NCBI GenBank assembly: GCA_031265645.1
Contig: JAISCJ010000020.1
Coordinates: 1-16,868, forward strand
Source: Holosporales bacterium
GTDB taxonomy: Bacteria; Pseudomonadota; Alphaproteobacteria; BNTO01
Reading direction: 5' to 3'
DNA length: 16,868 nt
The notes beneath the pieces are model-generated. The model saw only the letters and a list, made by a program, of their open reading frames with translations. It had not been told where the DNA came from and did not search any database. Shown here piece after piece: positions 6,530 through 12,584 of this stretch (positions are counted from its first letter, which is position 1; every line of letters begins with the position of its first letter). The position numbers and the translations under genes were made by a program.

Positions 6530-8572
6530 ATGCGTAGATTTATTTTTGTTTTCACACTTGTGGCGACTGGTTGGTGCGCCGAACAATACAACACAGCGGT
6601 AAGAAAAGTAAATGGAGATATTAGCGATTTAAAGCTTTCTGTAAATTTTGAGAATAATGGAGGACATAGTGACTTTACGAGACCTGCTGAATTTACGGTG
6701 CCTGCTAACTTTTTGAAGTTATGCAGATTTCTGATGTTTGCAAATCCGATGAGCGATCCGAAAAGGACCGGTGATCCGGAAGATAATGCGAGTTTAGAAA
6801 AATCGTTGACACCGCTTACGATATCCGGCGAACTCAAGCCCAACGTTACACACCTAGTTAATACCGCTTTTTCTGGAAGAAACGTTGTCGTGACACAAAG
6901 AGGCGGTCAGCGACCTGTTATTATCTGCTCCGGGATAGGCGTTTTATATACGACAGGTGAAAAGATACAATTGGAAAGTTGTCTTGGCGCAGAGGTACTC
7001 GACATATTTGATGTGGCTGGAAGAGAAAGTACATATGACGCTGGAATACCAATAATACCAATAAGTAGAGATAATTTGGTTAAACACGGCTTGTTAATTC
7101 GGTTACGCAATGAAATAAGTGGATTTGTGACTCAACAAAATAGTGAGCAGATAGCAATAATAAGGAGTCTGTGTTCGCGCCTCATTCAACTGGACGCAGT
7201 AGATCTAGTCGACCCAGGTTTAAAACAAGAAGTAAACGACCTTGCGAACGTTCCAATAATGGATAGAAGTCATCGTGATCATATCGTGGACATGATTAAC
7301 CAAGAAATTGCAAAATGTCGATACGACAATAAAACGTCTCTTCAGCGAATACGGCTACTCATAGTAAGGTTAATAACTTCGAATCAGGGATCATGCAACA
7401 ACGGAAGACTAGCTTTTGGTTCCAGAAGACGAGATTTTGATTTTGTTGGCAACTGGCTTAATATGTATTTCAGTGATCAAAATATTGATGAAAAAATAGA
7501 TAATTTTGTTTTGCAAATAACAGAACCGGCAGTAAGTTCACTTAGCGGATTCGTTGACGACTACAATGTGATACTACCAACTAAGCCGTCTGATGAAGCG
7601 ACAAGACATATTAGTGATATGTTGCACAGCGAAGCGCTGTATATTTACTGGTATGAGAACCAAAGAACGTCCAGTGAGATCGAATATTTTTTTACCCAGA
7701 GAGACATGTGCCAGAGCTGCGACGATCGCGTAGCCGAGTGGATGCAACGTGGTAGCAATCATCCAACAAACTTGTTGGTTTTGTCCGCTCAAATGTGCAA
7801 CAGGTCATTGGCATCTTCTGTCGACTGCATAGCAGTATTAAAAAATAAAATTGAGAGAGCCCCCTCCCCCCTGAAACTTCCTGCTGAAAGACTTTGGAAA
7901 AAAGAGCCGACCACAGACACAAGAGAGAATGTTACTGTTAATGTCGAAAATATTGAAGGACGAAAAGGTTGGCACTGGGAAATATGTTATCCGTATCATC
8001 CAGCAAGGCTTCAGCTTGAACCGGGTACACGCAAGATGGTTAAAGGACTCATTCGGGTTCGAGTGCCGGCTTTGACTCTCCGGCGTACTGATGAGTATCA
8101 GTCTCCTGGAAAGTATTTTGACGCAACAGAAACTGGCCAAAAATGGAAAACGATGTTTTGGAATACTGCTCCGCATTGCGAGCCGGTATGGATTGACGAA
8201 AACTTCAACGGAAGGCAAAAAGAATATTCGCTCCCCGCGGTATTTCCTCGTAGAGCAGGAATAGTATCCGCGACATGCGAATACTTAAAAGACAAGTTTT
8301 ACGTAAAAGGTCAAAACAAGTTTCGTTTGGGTATAAACGGATCGTTGCTGACAGAGTCTTCAACATTACCAGCTAGTGTTCCACTTCTAAATGTGTGGCT
8401 GAATTTTAATTCGGCTTTAGGCTTTATCATACTTCACAATGTCCGGCATAGGATAGAAATGAGAACCCCCACCGTAGACAATATCGACCTTCATGTGCTT
8501 AGCTACGCCCTTAAGCTTTTAGATGTATATTCCGATGTGGATTCATCTCTGGATAAGGGTTATTCGTTTTAA
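6530..8572 (+). CDS. Large secreted protein with a zinc-deaminase-like HSE...CxxC signature (680 aa)
   Basis: The ATG at 6530 follows a GGGAGA ribosome site, and the product begins with a clear Sec signal (hydrophobic residues 4-13, likely cleavage after WCA at 15-17). Most of the protein is unfamiliar. The notable part is residues 366-397: HSEAL (366-370), then a predicted strand IEYFFTQRDM (384-393), then C394-Q-S-C397-D-D-R. This is the order and spacing of the zinc-binding, catalytic H-x-E and x-C-x-x-C motifs of the cytidine-deaminase fold, in which H and two C bind zinc and E is the proton shuttle. Bacterial toxin deaminases often carry H-[SA]-E and [TS]-x-R-x-x-C-x-x-C. A following strand-like stretch (NLLVLSAQ, 414-421) fits the fold. 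The flanking regions (18-340 and 430-680) are unassigned, and no immunity-like gene follows. Sec export plus a deaminase core would suggest an effector acting outside the cell, possibly in a host. The gene is certain; the function is inference. Confidence 0.8.
   Translation: MRRFIFVFTLVATGWCAEQYNTAVRKVNGDISDLKLSVNFENNGGHSDFTRPAEFTVPANFLKLCRFLMFANPMSDPKRTGDPEDNASLEKSLTPLTISGELKPNVTHLVNTAFSGRNVVVTQRGGQRPVIICSGIGVLYTTGEKIQLESCLGAEVLDIFDVAGRESTYDAGIPIIPISRDNLVKHGLLIRLRNEISGFVTQQNSEQIAIIRSLCSRLIQLDAVDLVDPGLKQEVNDLANVPIMDRSHRDHIVDMINQEIAKCRYDNKTSLQRIRLLIVRLITSNQGSCNNGRLAFGSRRRDFDFVGNWLNMYFSDQNIDEKIDNFVLQITEPAVSSLSGFVDDYNVILPTKPSDEATRHISDMLHSEALYIYWYENQRTSSEIEYFFTQRDMCQSCDDRVAEWMQRGSNHPTNLLVLSAQMCNRSLASSVDCIAVLKNKIERAPSPLKLPAERLWKKEPTTDTRENVTVNVENIEGRKGWHWEICYPYHPARLQLEPGTRKMVKGLIRVRVPALTLRRTDEYQSPGKYFDATETGQKWKTMFWNTAPHCEPVWIDENFNGRQKEYSLPAVFPRRAGIVSATCEYLKDKFYVKGQNKFRLGINGSLLTESSTLPASVPLLNVWLNFNSALGFIILHNVRHRIEMRTPTVDNIDLHVLSYALKLLDVYSDVDSSLDKGYSF
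7625..7720 (+). other. Deaminase-like motif block (H366-S-E368 to C394-x-x-C397)
   Basis: The codons for H366-S367-E368 lie at 7625-7633 and those for C394 and C397 at 7709-7711 and 7718-7720. Twenty-five residues separate E368 from C394, within the range I know for this fold. The segment before C394 reads TQRDM, comparable to the T-x-R-x-P that precedes C-x-x-C in many toxin deaminases; the usual proline is methionine here. Confidence 0.45.
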
Positions 8573-8607
8573 TTTAAACATCCAAGGACGTGAACTGCAT
8601 TAGATTG

Positions 8608-8638
8608 CCAGGAAAACTTTTGTCTTCCTGGTGATTTT
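8608..8638 (+). terminator. Probable terminator of the 5680-8572 operon
   Basis: CCAGGAA (8608-8614) pairs with TTCCTGG (8625-8631) around a 10-base loop, followed by TGATTTTC. The T tract is short (four T), so efficiency may be moderate. It lies 35 bases after the stop of the 680-residue gene. Confidence 0.6.
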
Positions 8639-8922
8639 CGCCGTTATTATACTAATATCTATCCACAGTTATCTGCCCACATTGTTCTTTTAATCGCTGT
8701 TATGCATTGATTCTGAATAGAGGTAGATGCTATTTAAATCTTAATACTCCAACATTCTGGTTCTACGCTCTTTTTCTGTACTTGCTGGGAAAAATATCAT
8801 TATGCAGTCAATTGCCTCTATATTTCATAAAAAAACTCATCAGAAAATCCGTTTCGCCAGAGATCTGTTGCGCGGCGATCATAGCCTAATCTTTTTCCTT
8901 TTGCATAAACTTATTTATTGCA
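8639..8922. other. gene-free interval, nothing firm
   Basis: An open frame of 60 codons starting at a TTG at 8707 (plus) would encode a hydrophobic peptide, but it has no ribosome site and no recognisable content, so I do not call it. A single near-match to a DnaA box (CTATCCACA, about 8661-8669) is isolated. Upstream of the next gene, TTGCAT (8901-8906) and GATAAT (8925-8930), 18 bp apart, could be a weak promoter. Confidence 0.35.
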
Positions 8923-9153
8923 ATGATAATGGAAACTGTGTTAGCAGAAGGATTGTGGCAGGTCTTGTTTGAGAAACTTAGAGGAGAGATGTTGTAATTC
9001 ATAGACAGCTTTCATCGCCAAGCGTATGTTGCGAAGCGGCTCAAGATTAGCGAGAAGGCGGTTTGGAATTTTGTTAACCAACGAAAAAAAGTTGATCATT
9101 ATCAGTTAGGCATATTGATTGGCGTAATATTTTGGAGGAGAAAATTGTTATGA
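8923..9153 (+). pseudogene. Helix-turn-helix-like gene fragment interrupted by an in-frame TAA
   Basis: From the ATG at 8923 the frame runs 24 codons to TAA at 8995-8997, then continues in the same frame for 51 sense codons to TGA at 9151-9153. The second part reads VAKRLKISEKAVWNFVNQRK (residues from 9028), followed by KVDHYQLG. The A-K-R-L-x-I-S-x-x-A-V-x-x-x-V-N pattern is that of a DNA-binding helix-turn-helix. No ATG, GTG or TTG lies between the TAA and this motif, so it cannot start there conventionally. Its TGA overlaps the ATG of the next gene (ATGA at 9150-9153), the arrangement of translationally coupled genes. It may be a decayed regulator, a sequence error, or a gene needing readthrough. 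The HTH reading is by eye. Confidence 0.4.
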
Positions 9154-9608
9154 AGAATAAAGTAATATTTCTTGTTTTTGCATACGCGTACTCACCTTGG
9201 TGCAATGTTGCCGTCGGCTTCGGAAAATATGACAACTCTCAAGTTTCATGGCGAAAAGTTGCAGCCGTTCCTAGGTATTCACGTGTCCAGCTTTCCCAGG
9301 AACAGCTGAAATTGTCTCTGAGTGCATATGTGGATTATTTTTGTCTCAATAAAAAATATACCCGAGATTCCTTCTACAGCTTGGAGGGTATAGTACAAGT
9401 TGCTAATCTCTACATTAGCACACACAACCCTCCTCGCTGGGATTACGAAGGAACTTCTTGGTTCGTGGTAATTTGTCGTCCACTGCAATTCTGTAGCGAA
9501 ACGAGAGAACTTTACTCCAGAATTTGTACAGCGATTGATAACGGGGTTATGCTTAATCCGGAGGAGGAACGGCAGTCAATGGAAGAGGTGTTGACCCGAG
9601 TAAAGTAA
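9150..9608 (+). CDS. Predicted secreted protein with the same novel cysteine domain (short paralogue), 152 aa
   Basis: The ATG at 9150 is preferred over an upstream in-frame start because GGAGGAG (9134-9140) sits at the proper distance and the protein then begins with a Sec-type signal (MKNK, hydrophobic 5-14, possible cleavage near 20-23). Residues 49-141 align without gaps with residues 42-134 of the product of the gene at 5680: THNPPRWD (91-98), SWF (103-105), ICRPLQFC (108-115), YSRICTAI (122-129) and NPEEER (136-141). The four shared cysteines are at 65, 109, 115 and 126. It ends soon after the domain and lacks the charged tail of the longer copy, so the domain itself is probably the functional unit. 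DNA identity is also high across the core, for example a shared 21-base stretch encoding HNPPRWD. Function unknown. Confidence 0.8.
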   Translation: MKNKVIFLVFAYAYSPWCNVAVGFGKYDNSQVSWRKVAAVPRYSRVQLSQEQLKLSLSAYVDYFCLNKKYTRDSFYSLEGIVQVANLYISTHNPPRWDYEGTSWFVVICRPLQFCSETRELYSRICTAIDNGVMLNPEEERQSMEEVLTRVK

Positions 9609-9624
9609 TGTGACGGATTGATCC

Positions 9625-9668
9625 ACCGAAGCGCGTGTAATGCAACGCGTTATCGGTTACTTTCTTGA
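9625..9668 (+). terminator. Long hairpin terminator between convergent genes
   Basis: ACCGA-A-GCGCGT (9625-9636) pairs with ACGCGT-T-[A bulge]-TCGGT (9645-9657) around an 8-base loop, a stem of about 12 bp with one bulge. TTACTTTCTT follows on plus. It ends the 9150-9608 gene, and its right arm abuts the stop codon of the convergent ankyrin gene (9657-9659). On minus it has no T tract. Confidence 0.65.
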
Positions 9669-10577
9669 ATTGGGATGACGTGTGGAGAAAGTGCTAACCC
9701 TTCTTTTGTTTTCTTGAACGGGTATTGCGGTGTCCATGGTTTCCCTGTCCTGAGCAAGAACTGCATCGATTTCTGCCGGTGTTGGTGGTGGATTCAGGAC
9801 ATACTGCATATTTCTACTTGCGCCATGCTTCAGCAAAAATTTCACAACTTCTTTGTTCTTTGCTCTAACAGCTCCGGCCAAAGCTGCGTCCTCGTATGAA
9901 TATGAACGATTAACCAACGCTCCATTCGCCACTAAGAATTTGATAATGTTCACGTACTCTGGCTTCGAGCATCTATCAGAACCACCAGACTGTGTATTTG
10001 AGCCGCTATGTTCACACGCAACTTCAAGTGCTGTTGAGGCAACCATTCCTTCCGCAGGCCATCCGTGATATATCTGGTTGACATTTGCTCCGTTACGTAC
10101 ACAAAATTTCACAAGCTCAAAATTGCCAGCGAGCGCGGCCTTCCACAACAGAGTCTCACAATACTTACCAGATCCTTGATTTATATTACCTCCGTGTTTT
10201 ATTAAATACTTCACCATGCGAATACTCCATGCGCTCGTCAGCACATTGTCCACGCACCAAATGTGTTCTAGCCGGTCGAGAAGCCACGTTTTGATGGTGG
10301 TTCGCGTAAGATTGGCGCCATGCTCGACTAAACACTTCACTGTGTCGAGGTCATCCCTTGCAACGGCATCTTCGAGATATGAGAAAACATCAACTTCCTC
10401 TTTATTTTCATGCCACTTAAGTTTCGTTGAGATTTCATCCATCTGCGTAACATTCCACTTAAATTTCAGGGCCGTTTCGTCCACTTGAGAAAGATGTTGC
10501 GGTTCTACGCAATTACTTTTGTGAAATTGCGAGCAAGAAGTCAGCAACATTGCCAATAGTGCTATCACTATGAACAT
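9657..10577 (-). CDS. Ankyrin-repeat lipoprotein (306 aa)
   Basis: The ATG at 10575-10577 has a strong GGAGGT ribosome site five bases upstream. The protein opens with a lipoprotein signal: hydrophobic 2-12 and lipobox LTSC with Cys15, implying attachment to a membrane outside the cytoplasm. Ankyrin-type repeats follow: about 67-92 (VKCLVEHGANL), 117-135 (VKYLIKHGGNINQ), 141-168 (ELVKFCVRNGANVNQ), 181-223 (IIKFLVANGALVNR) and 229-256 (EVVKFLLKHGAS). Before them lies a 14-residue tandem duplication (32-45 and 46-59; shared D-E-x-x-x-K-x-K-W). The tail has PPPTP and a basic end. Ankyrin repeats bind proteins and are common in intracellular bacteria. A lipid-anchored version could act on the envelope or, if surface exposed, on host partners. 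It is on the same strand as the Hcp-like genes upstream, but 171 bp separate them. Confidence 0.88.
   Translation of the reverse strand: MFIVIALLAMLLTSCSQFHKSNCVEPQHLSQVDETALKFKWNVTQMDEISTKLKWHENKEEVDVFSYLEDAVARDDLDTVKCLVEHGANLTRTTIKTWLLDRLEHIWCVDNVLTSAWSIRMVKYLIKHGGNINQGSGKYCETLLWKAALAGNFELVKFCVRNGANVNQIYHGWPAEGMVASTALEVACEHSGSNTQSGGSDRCSKPEYVNIIKFLVANGALVNRSYSYEDAALAGAVRAKNKEVVKFLLKHGASRNMQYVLNPPPTPAEIDAVLAQDRETMDTAIPVQENKRRVSTFSTRHPNSRK
10401..10484 (-). repeat. Tandem 42-bp in-frame duplication within the ankyrin gene
   Basis: Codons 32-45 and 46-59 encode two related 14-residue units, VDETALKFKWNVTQ and MDEISTKLKWHENK. The DNA retains similarity (CCACTTAA followed by TTTC in both copies on the plus strand). 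This suggests an old tandem duplication just after the lipid anchor. Confidence 0.6.
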
Positions 10578-10679
10578 TTCTTACCTCCGTGTATTTCTCT
10601 GTATTTCGACTCAATACGACGATGATTTCCTACTAAAAGATATGGCGAATAGCTAATTTCCACCACTTTTTAAACATAC

Positions 10680-10717
10680 AAGCAACTAAGCAATAAACAA
10701 GCAACTAAGCAATAAAC
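10680..10717. repeat. Perfect tandem repeat, 2 x 19 bp
   Basis: The unit AAGCAACTAAGCAATAAAC occurs at 10680-10698 and again at 10699-10717 without mismatch. It lies between the Hcp-like stop (10749) and the ankyrin start (10577), about 100-140 bp upstream of the latter. It may be a regulatory site pair or replication slippage. Confidence 0.9.
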
Positions 10718-10748
10718 TTTTTACAGATAAATATCTCTAATGATTTGC

Positions 10749-11333
10749 CTACTTAGCTGCAATAGTATTGTCCACGTAATTTGTTTCGCATGCGGCTTGC
10801 CCTGCGGCCGTGCCGTCTTGCCCAAAACCCCATACTTTGTTTGTTCGCCGGCATGCAGTGAAGCGCGTAATGCTCCAGTCCAAATACGCATGTATTCCTG
10901 TCCAGTGAATTACTTCGAATAAAATCTCCTGGATAGGCTCTATAACATCATTCACTCGCGTCAATCTAATAATTTTGACAGAAGGAGTTATGTCTCCTGC
11001 TGCGATCCATTTGTTGATGTTGTGATTGTGAGCGGCATTTTGCGTGACTAAAAAAACATCCGAATGCCACAATGTACCCGATGTATATAAACTATTGCTA
11101 GAGTTGCCAGTAACGTGCCGAGATGATTCGCAATACCAACCAAACAATTCTGTATGCTCGTCTTCATATCCATCTAGCGTGCTTTGCACATCTGATTCCT
11201 CGATATACACCATCCAATCTGGCACTCTAACTCCTGTTGTGTCTTCTTCCAATCCATCTGTGCGTTTAACACACGGAATTCGGATTCCACTGGCTCCTGG
11301 ACATTCTATAAACTCGTATTGATCAATTGACAT
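10749..11333 (-). CDS. Divergent Hcp-like T6SS tube protein (copy 1, 194 aa)
   Basis: Hcp forms the hexameric rings of the T6SS inner tube and often carries effectors. The family pattern is recognisable though divergent: a beta-rich N-terminus, HTELFGWYCESSRHVTG (60-76) in place of the S-W-x-x-G-x-S-R block, then NINKWIAAGDITPSVKIIR (105-123), matching Hcp's L-x-x-A-x-x-G-x-x-I-P-x-V-x-I. A strand pair follows (ILFEVIHWTGIH, 137-148), then VWGFGQDGTAAG (167-178), matching the typical W-x-Y-x-x-Q-D-x-x-G-x-x-G near the Hcp C-terminus. It is longer than usual (about 160-170). The neighbouring upstream gene is a paralogue with the same landmarks, 24 bp away, so they are probably co-transcribed. 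The ATG at 11331-11333 has AAGGAAA upstream. No signal peptide, as expected for Hcp. The assignment is by eye. Confidence 0.68.
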   Translation of the reverse strand: MSIDQYEFIECPGASGIRIPCVKRTDGLEEDTTGVRVPDWMVYIEESDVQSTLDGYEDEHTELFGWYCESSRHVTGNSSNSLYTSGTLWHSDVFLVTQNAAHNHNINKWIAAGDITPSVKIIRLTRVNDVIEPIQEILFEVIHWTGIHAYLDWSITRFTACRRTNKVWGFGQDGTAAGQAACETNYVDNTIAAK

Positions 11334-11357
11334 GGCTAATTTTCCTTACTCAACATT

Positions 11358-11954
11358 TTACTCAAGTGATTGAGTTCCAGTTTCAGCATTTACGGTAGAG
11401 CTGGCTGTCTCTCCTACCTTCGACCCATCTTGTGAATAAACAGAGAAGCACTCGCTTCTTTCTATTGGCCTAATAAAAAGCGTTATATAATCGAGTATTT
11501 GCTTAAATTGAGTGATGTAGCATACATTAAACTCTCTACACTCAAGTTCAACCAAAGAATTATTAATCCATCCCCATCTATGTATCTTCACGCACGGAAT
11601 CATTGTTCCATTATTCATATACTGCTCTAGAACTGGTGAATATGTTGCATTTTGAATAATCACAACTAAGTCGGAAAAACGTGTTGCAGCGTTAGCAATC
11701 ATTTGGTTCACTGAGTGCCCAACCGTTTCTCTTACGGTATCATATGAAAAGCTGAAAAGTTCTGTGTGGTTGGCGAGAGTTTCTTCAGAGTCATGAATTT
11801 TATGCGAACCAAAGATGTCGCCCACTTCAAGCGTCCACTCCTGCGTAGCCTTTGAAATACCTGACAATTCATTATTTTTTCTAACACCGATTACGGGCAT
11901 CCTCATGGCGCTGCGACCAGGTAGTCTTATTGTCCGGTAATCCTTGACCGCCAT
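11358..11954 (-). CDS. Divergent Hcp-like T6SS tube protein (copy 2, 198 aa)
   Basis: This shares landmarks with the downstream copy: the N-terminal LPGRSAMRMP (11-20; compare CPGASGIRIP), HTELFSFSYDTVRETVG (63-79), LEQYMNNGTMIPCVKIHRW (109-127) and FSVYSQDGSKVGE (170-182). These positions fit the Hcp fold landmarks (Leu-rich helix, G-x-x-I-P-x-V-x-I strand, Q-D-x-x-G near the end). Identity between the two copies is low outside these blocks, so they are old paralogues rather than a fresh duplication. They may build distinct or mixed tubes, or one may be an effector-adapted Hcp. The start ATG (11952-11954) has GGGGA just upstream. It is the first gene of a probable two-gene operon. Confidence 0.66.
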   Translation of the reverse strand: MAVKDYRTIRLPGRSAMRMPVIGVRKNNELSGISKATQEWTLEVGDIFGSHKIHDSEETLANHTELFSFSYDTVRETVGHSVNQMIANAATRFSDLVVIIQNATYSPVLEQYMNNGTMIPCVKIHRWGWINNSLVELECREFNVCYITQFKQILDYITLFIRPIERSECFSVYSQDGSKVGETASSTVNAETGTQSLE

Positions 11955-12281
11955 CGTCCCCTAATGCTTTATTAAAGTAATGATTTGCCACATTTCATAG
12001 TCACATTTTTTTTAAAAGAGATCAATGTCAGGTTGTCATGAGTATTAAAAGAATATATGCTGCAAAACGCATATGATAACAAATAAAGGTGCAAATTTAT
12101 AAATTTTTGGTACGCAACAAAGGAATGCTGGAAACGCTTTCATTTCGCATGTAGCCCGCCCCCGGTTGGTCTCGGGCATATATGGGCTGTTGAAACCTCT
12201 CGTTTCCCACCTCGTCAACCCCTTGATTTTCTTGGGGATCGATTGCCAAATTTGGGGCGGGCTCAAAAGTCCCGCCTGATT
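11955..12281. other. intergenic region holding a structured GC-rich element
   Basis: This 327-bp gap between the second Hcp-like gene and the small exported-protein gene has no supported coding sequence. An open frame on minus (12266 to 12045) starts at TTG and is judged an accident of the GC-rich element. The candidate ncRNA, its promoter-like sites and its terminator are listed separately. Confidence 0.5.
12033..12074 (+). promoter_or_regulatory. Candidate plus-strand promoter with overlapping inverted repeat
   Basis: TTGTCA (12033-12038) and TATGCT (12056-12061) are spaced by 17 bp. A perfect inverted repeat, ATATGC (12055-12060) with GCATAT (12069-12074), overlaps the -10 and the expected start site near 12068, where a repressor could bind. 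It points toward the structured element at 12153-12286. Confidence 0.35.
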
Positions 12282-12286
12282 TTATT
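12153..12286 (+). ncRNA. Candidate structured non-coding RNA or attenuator-like element
   Basis: AGCCCGCCCC (12153-12162) is a perfect 10-bp inverted match to GGGGCGGGCT (12254-12263), closing a 111-bp domain that is 63/111 G+C by my count, in otherwise AT-rich DNA. Inside are three further stems: CCCG/CGGG (12161-12164 and 12173-12176), competing slightly with the closing stem; GAAAC/GTTTC (12192-12196 and 12202-12206); and CCCC/GGGG (12219-12222 and 12234-12237). The 3' strand of the closing stem (GGCGGG, 12256-12261) can instead pair with CCCGCC (12271-12276), giving a hairpin followed by TGATTTTATT. On plus this resembles an RNA whose closing stem competes with its terminator. No plus-strand gene follows nearby, so a stand-alone sRNA is as likely as an attenuator. 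It matches no RNA family I can name. The minus strand can form the same stems, so orientation is inferred from the T tract. Confidence 0.45.
12256..12286 (+). terminator. GC-rich hairpin with T-rich tail (plus orientation)
   Basis: GGCGGG (12256-12261) and CCCGCC (12271-12276) form a perfect 6-bp GC stem around a 9-base loop, followed by TGATTTTATT. On the minus strand the same hairpin lies five bases after the stop of the 12282-12584 gene and could help end or protect that mRNA, but no T tract follows it there. Confidence 0.55.
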
Positions 12287-12584
12287 CCTCCGGTATTTGC
12301 TTTTCAATCGCTTCAATCATCTGCACAATTTTAAAAATCTTCGCGTTTATTTCAGGCAGGCTATACTGTGCATTTATGTCTATTACATATGAATACTTAT
12401 TAAGCAAACCAACAAGTTCTTCTGGAAGCTCACCTTCGTACAGAGTGCTTACATTGTGGGACACATCGCCCATGCCTTGCTGAATATTGTGCAATTGATC
12501 AAGCAACGTTTGGCAGCATTGATCATTTGCATGGCTAGCAATGCAACACACCGCACTGACGCAAAATTTTATGAAATTATGCAT
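12282..12584 (-). CDS. Small predicted exported helical protein (100 aa)
   Basis: I do not recognise this gene. The ATG at 12582-12584 has AGAGGGGG about seven bases upstream. The product has a Sec-type signal (hydrophobic 4-16, probable cleavage after SHA at 17-19), then a mature part of about 80 residues that is probably mostly helix. Four cysteines lie at 8, 13, 14 and in the pair 23-24 region (C23, C24); only C23 and C24 are expected in the mature protein. It has no membrane segment after the signal and an acidic end (IPEE). It lies between tssF and the Hcp-like pair, all on minus. A T6SS-linked envelope, immunity or effector role is possible on location alone, but nothing in the sequence shows it. 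Confidence 0.7.
   Translation of the reverse strand: MHNFIKFCVSAVCCIASHANDQCCQTLLDQLHNIQQGMGDVSHNVSTLYEGELPEELVGLLNKYSYVIDINAQYSLPEINAKIFKIVQMIEAIEKQIPEE

Noticed and set aside
8661..8669. DnaA-box-like CTATCCACA, possible origin
   Set aside because: A single copy with one mismatch and no cluster, AT-rich unwinding repeats or origin-linked genes.
8707..8889. 60-codon hydrophobic frame between terminator 8638 and the HTH-like fragment
   Set aside because: TTG start without a ribosome site, no clear topology, and hydrophobicity is expected of T-rich DNA.
12184..12225. Partial resemblance of the minus strand (GTTGACGAGG) to the core of the glmS ribozyme
   Set aside because: Only about ten bases agree. 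The following UUAUCGA-type segment and the cleavage-site context are missing, and there is no glmS gene nearby.
12045..12266. Minus-strand open frame of 73 codons
   Set aside because: It begins with TTG, has no ribosome site, and lies across a sequence better explained by RNA-like inverted repeats.
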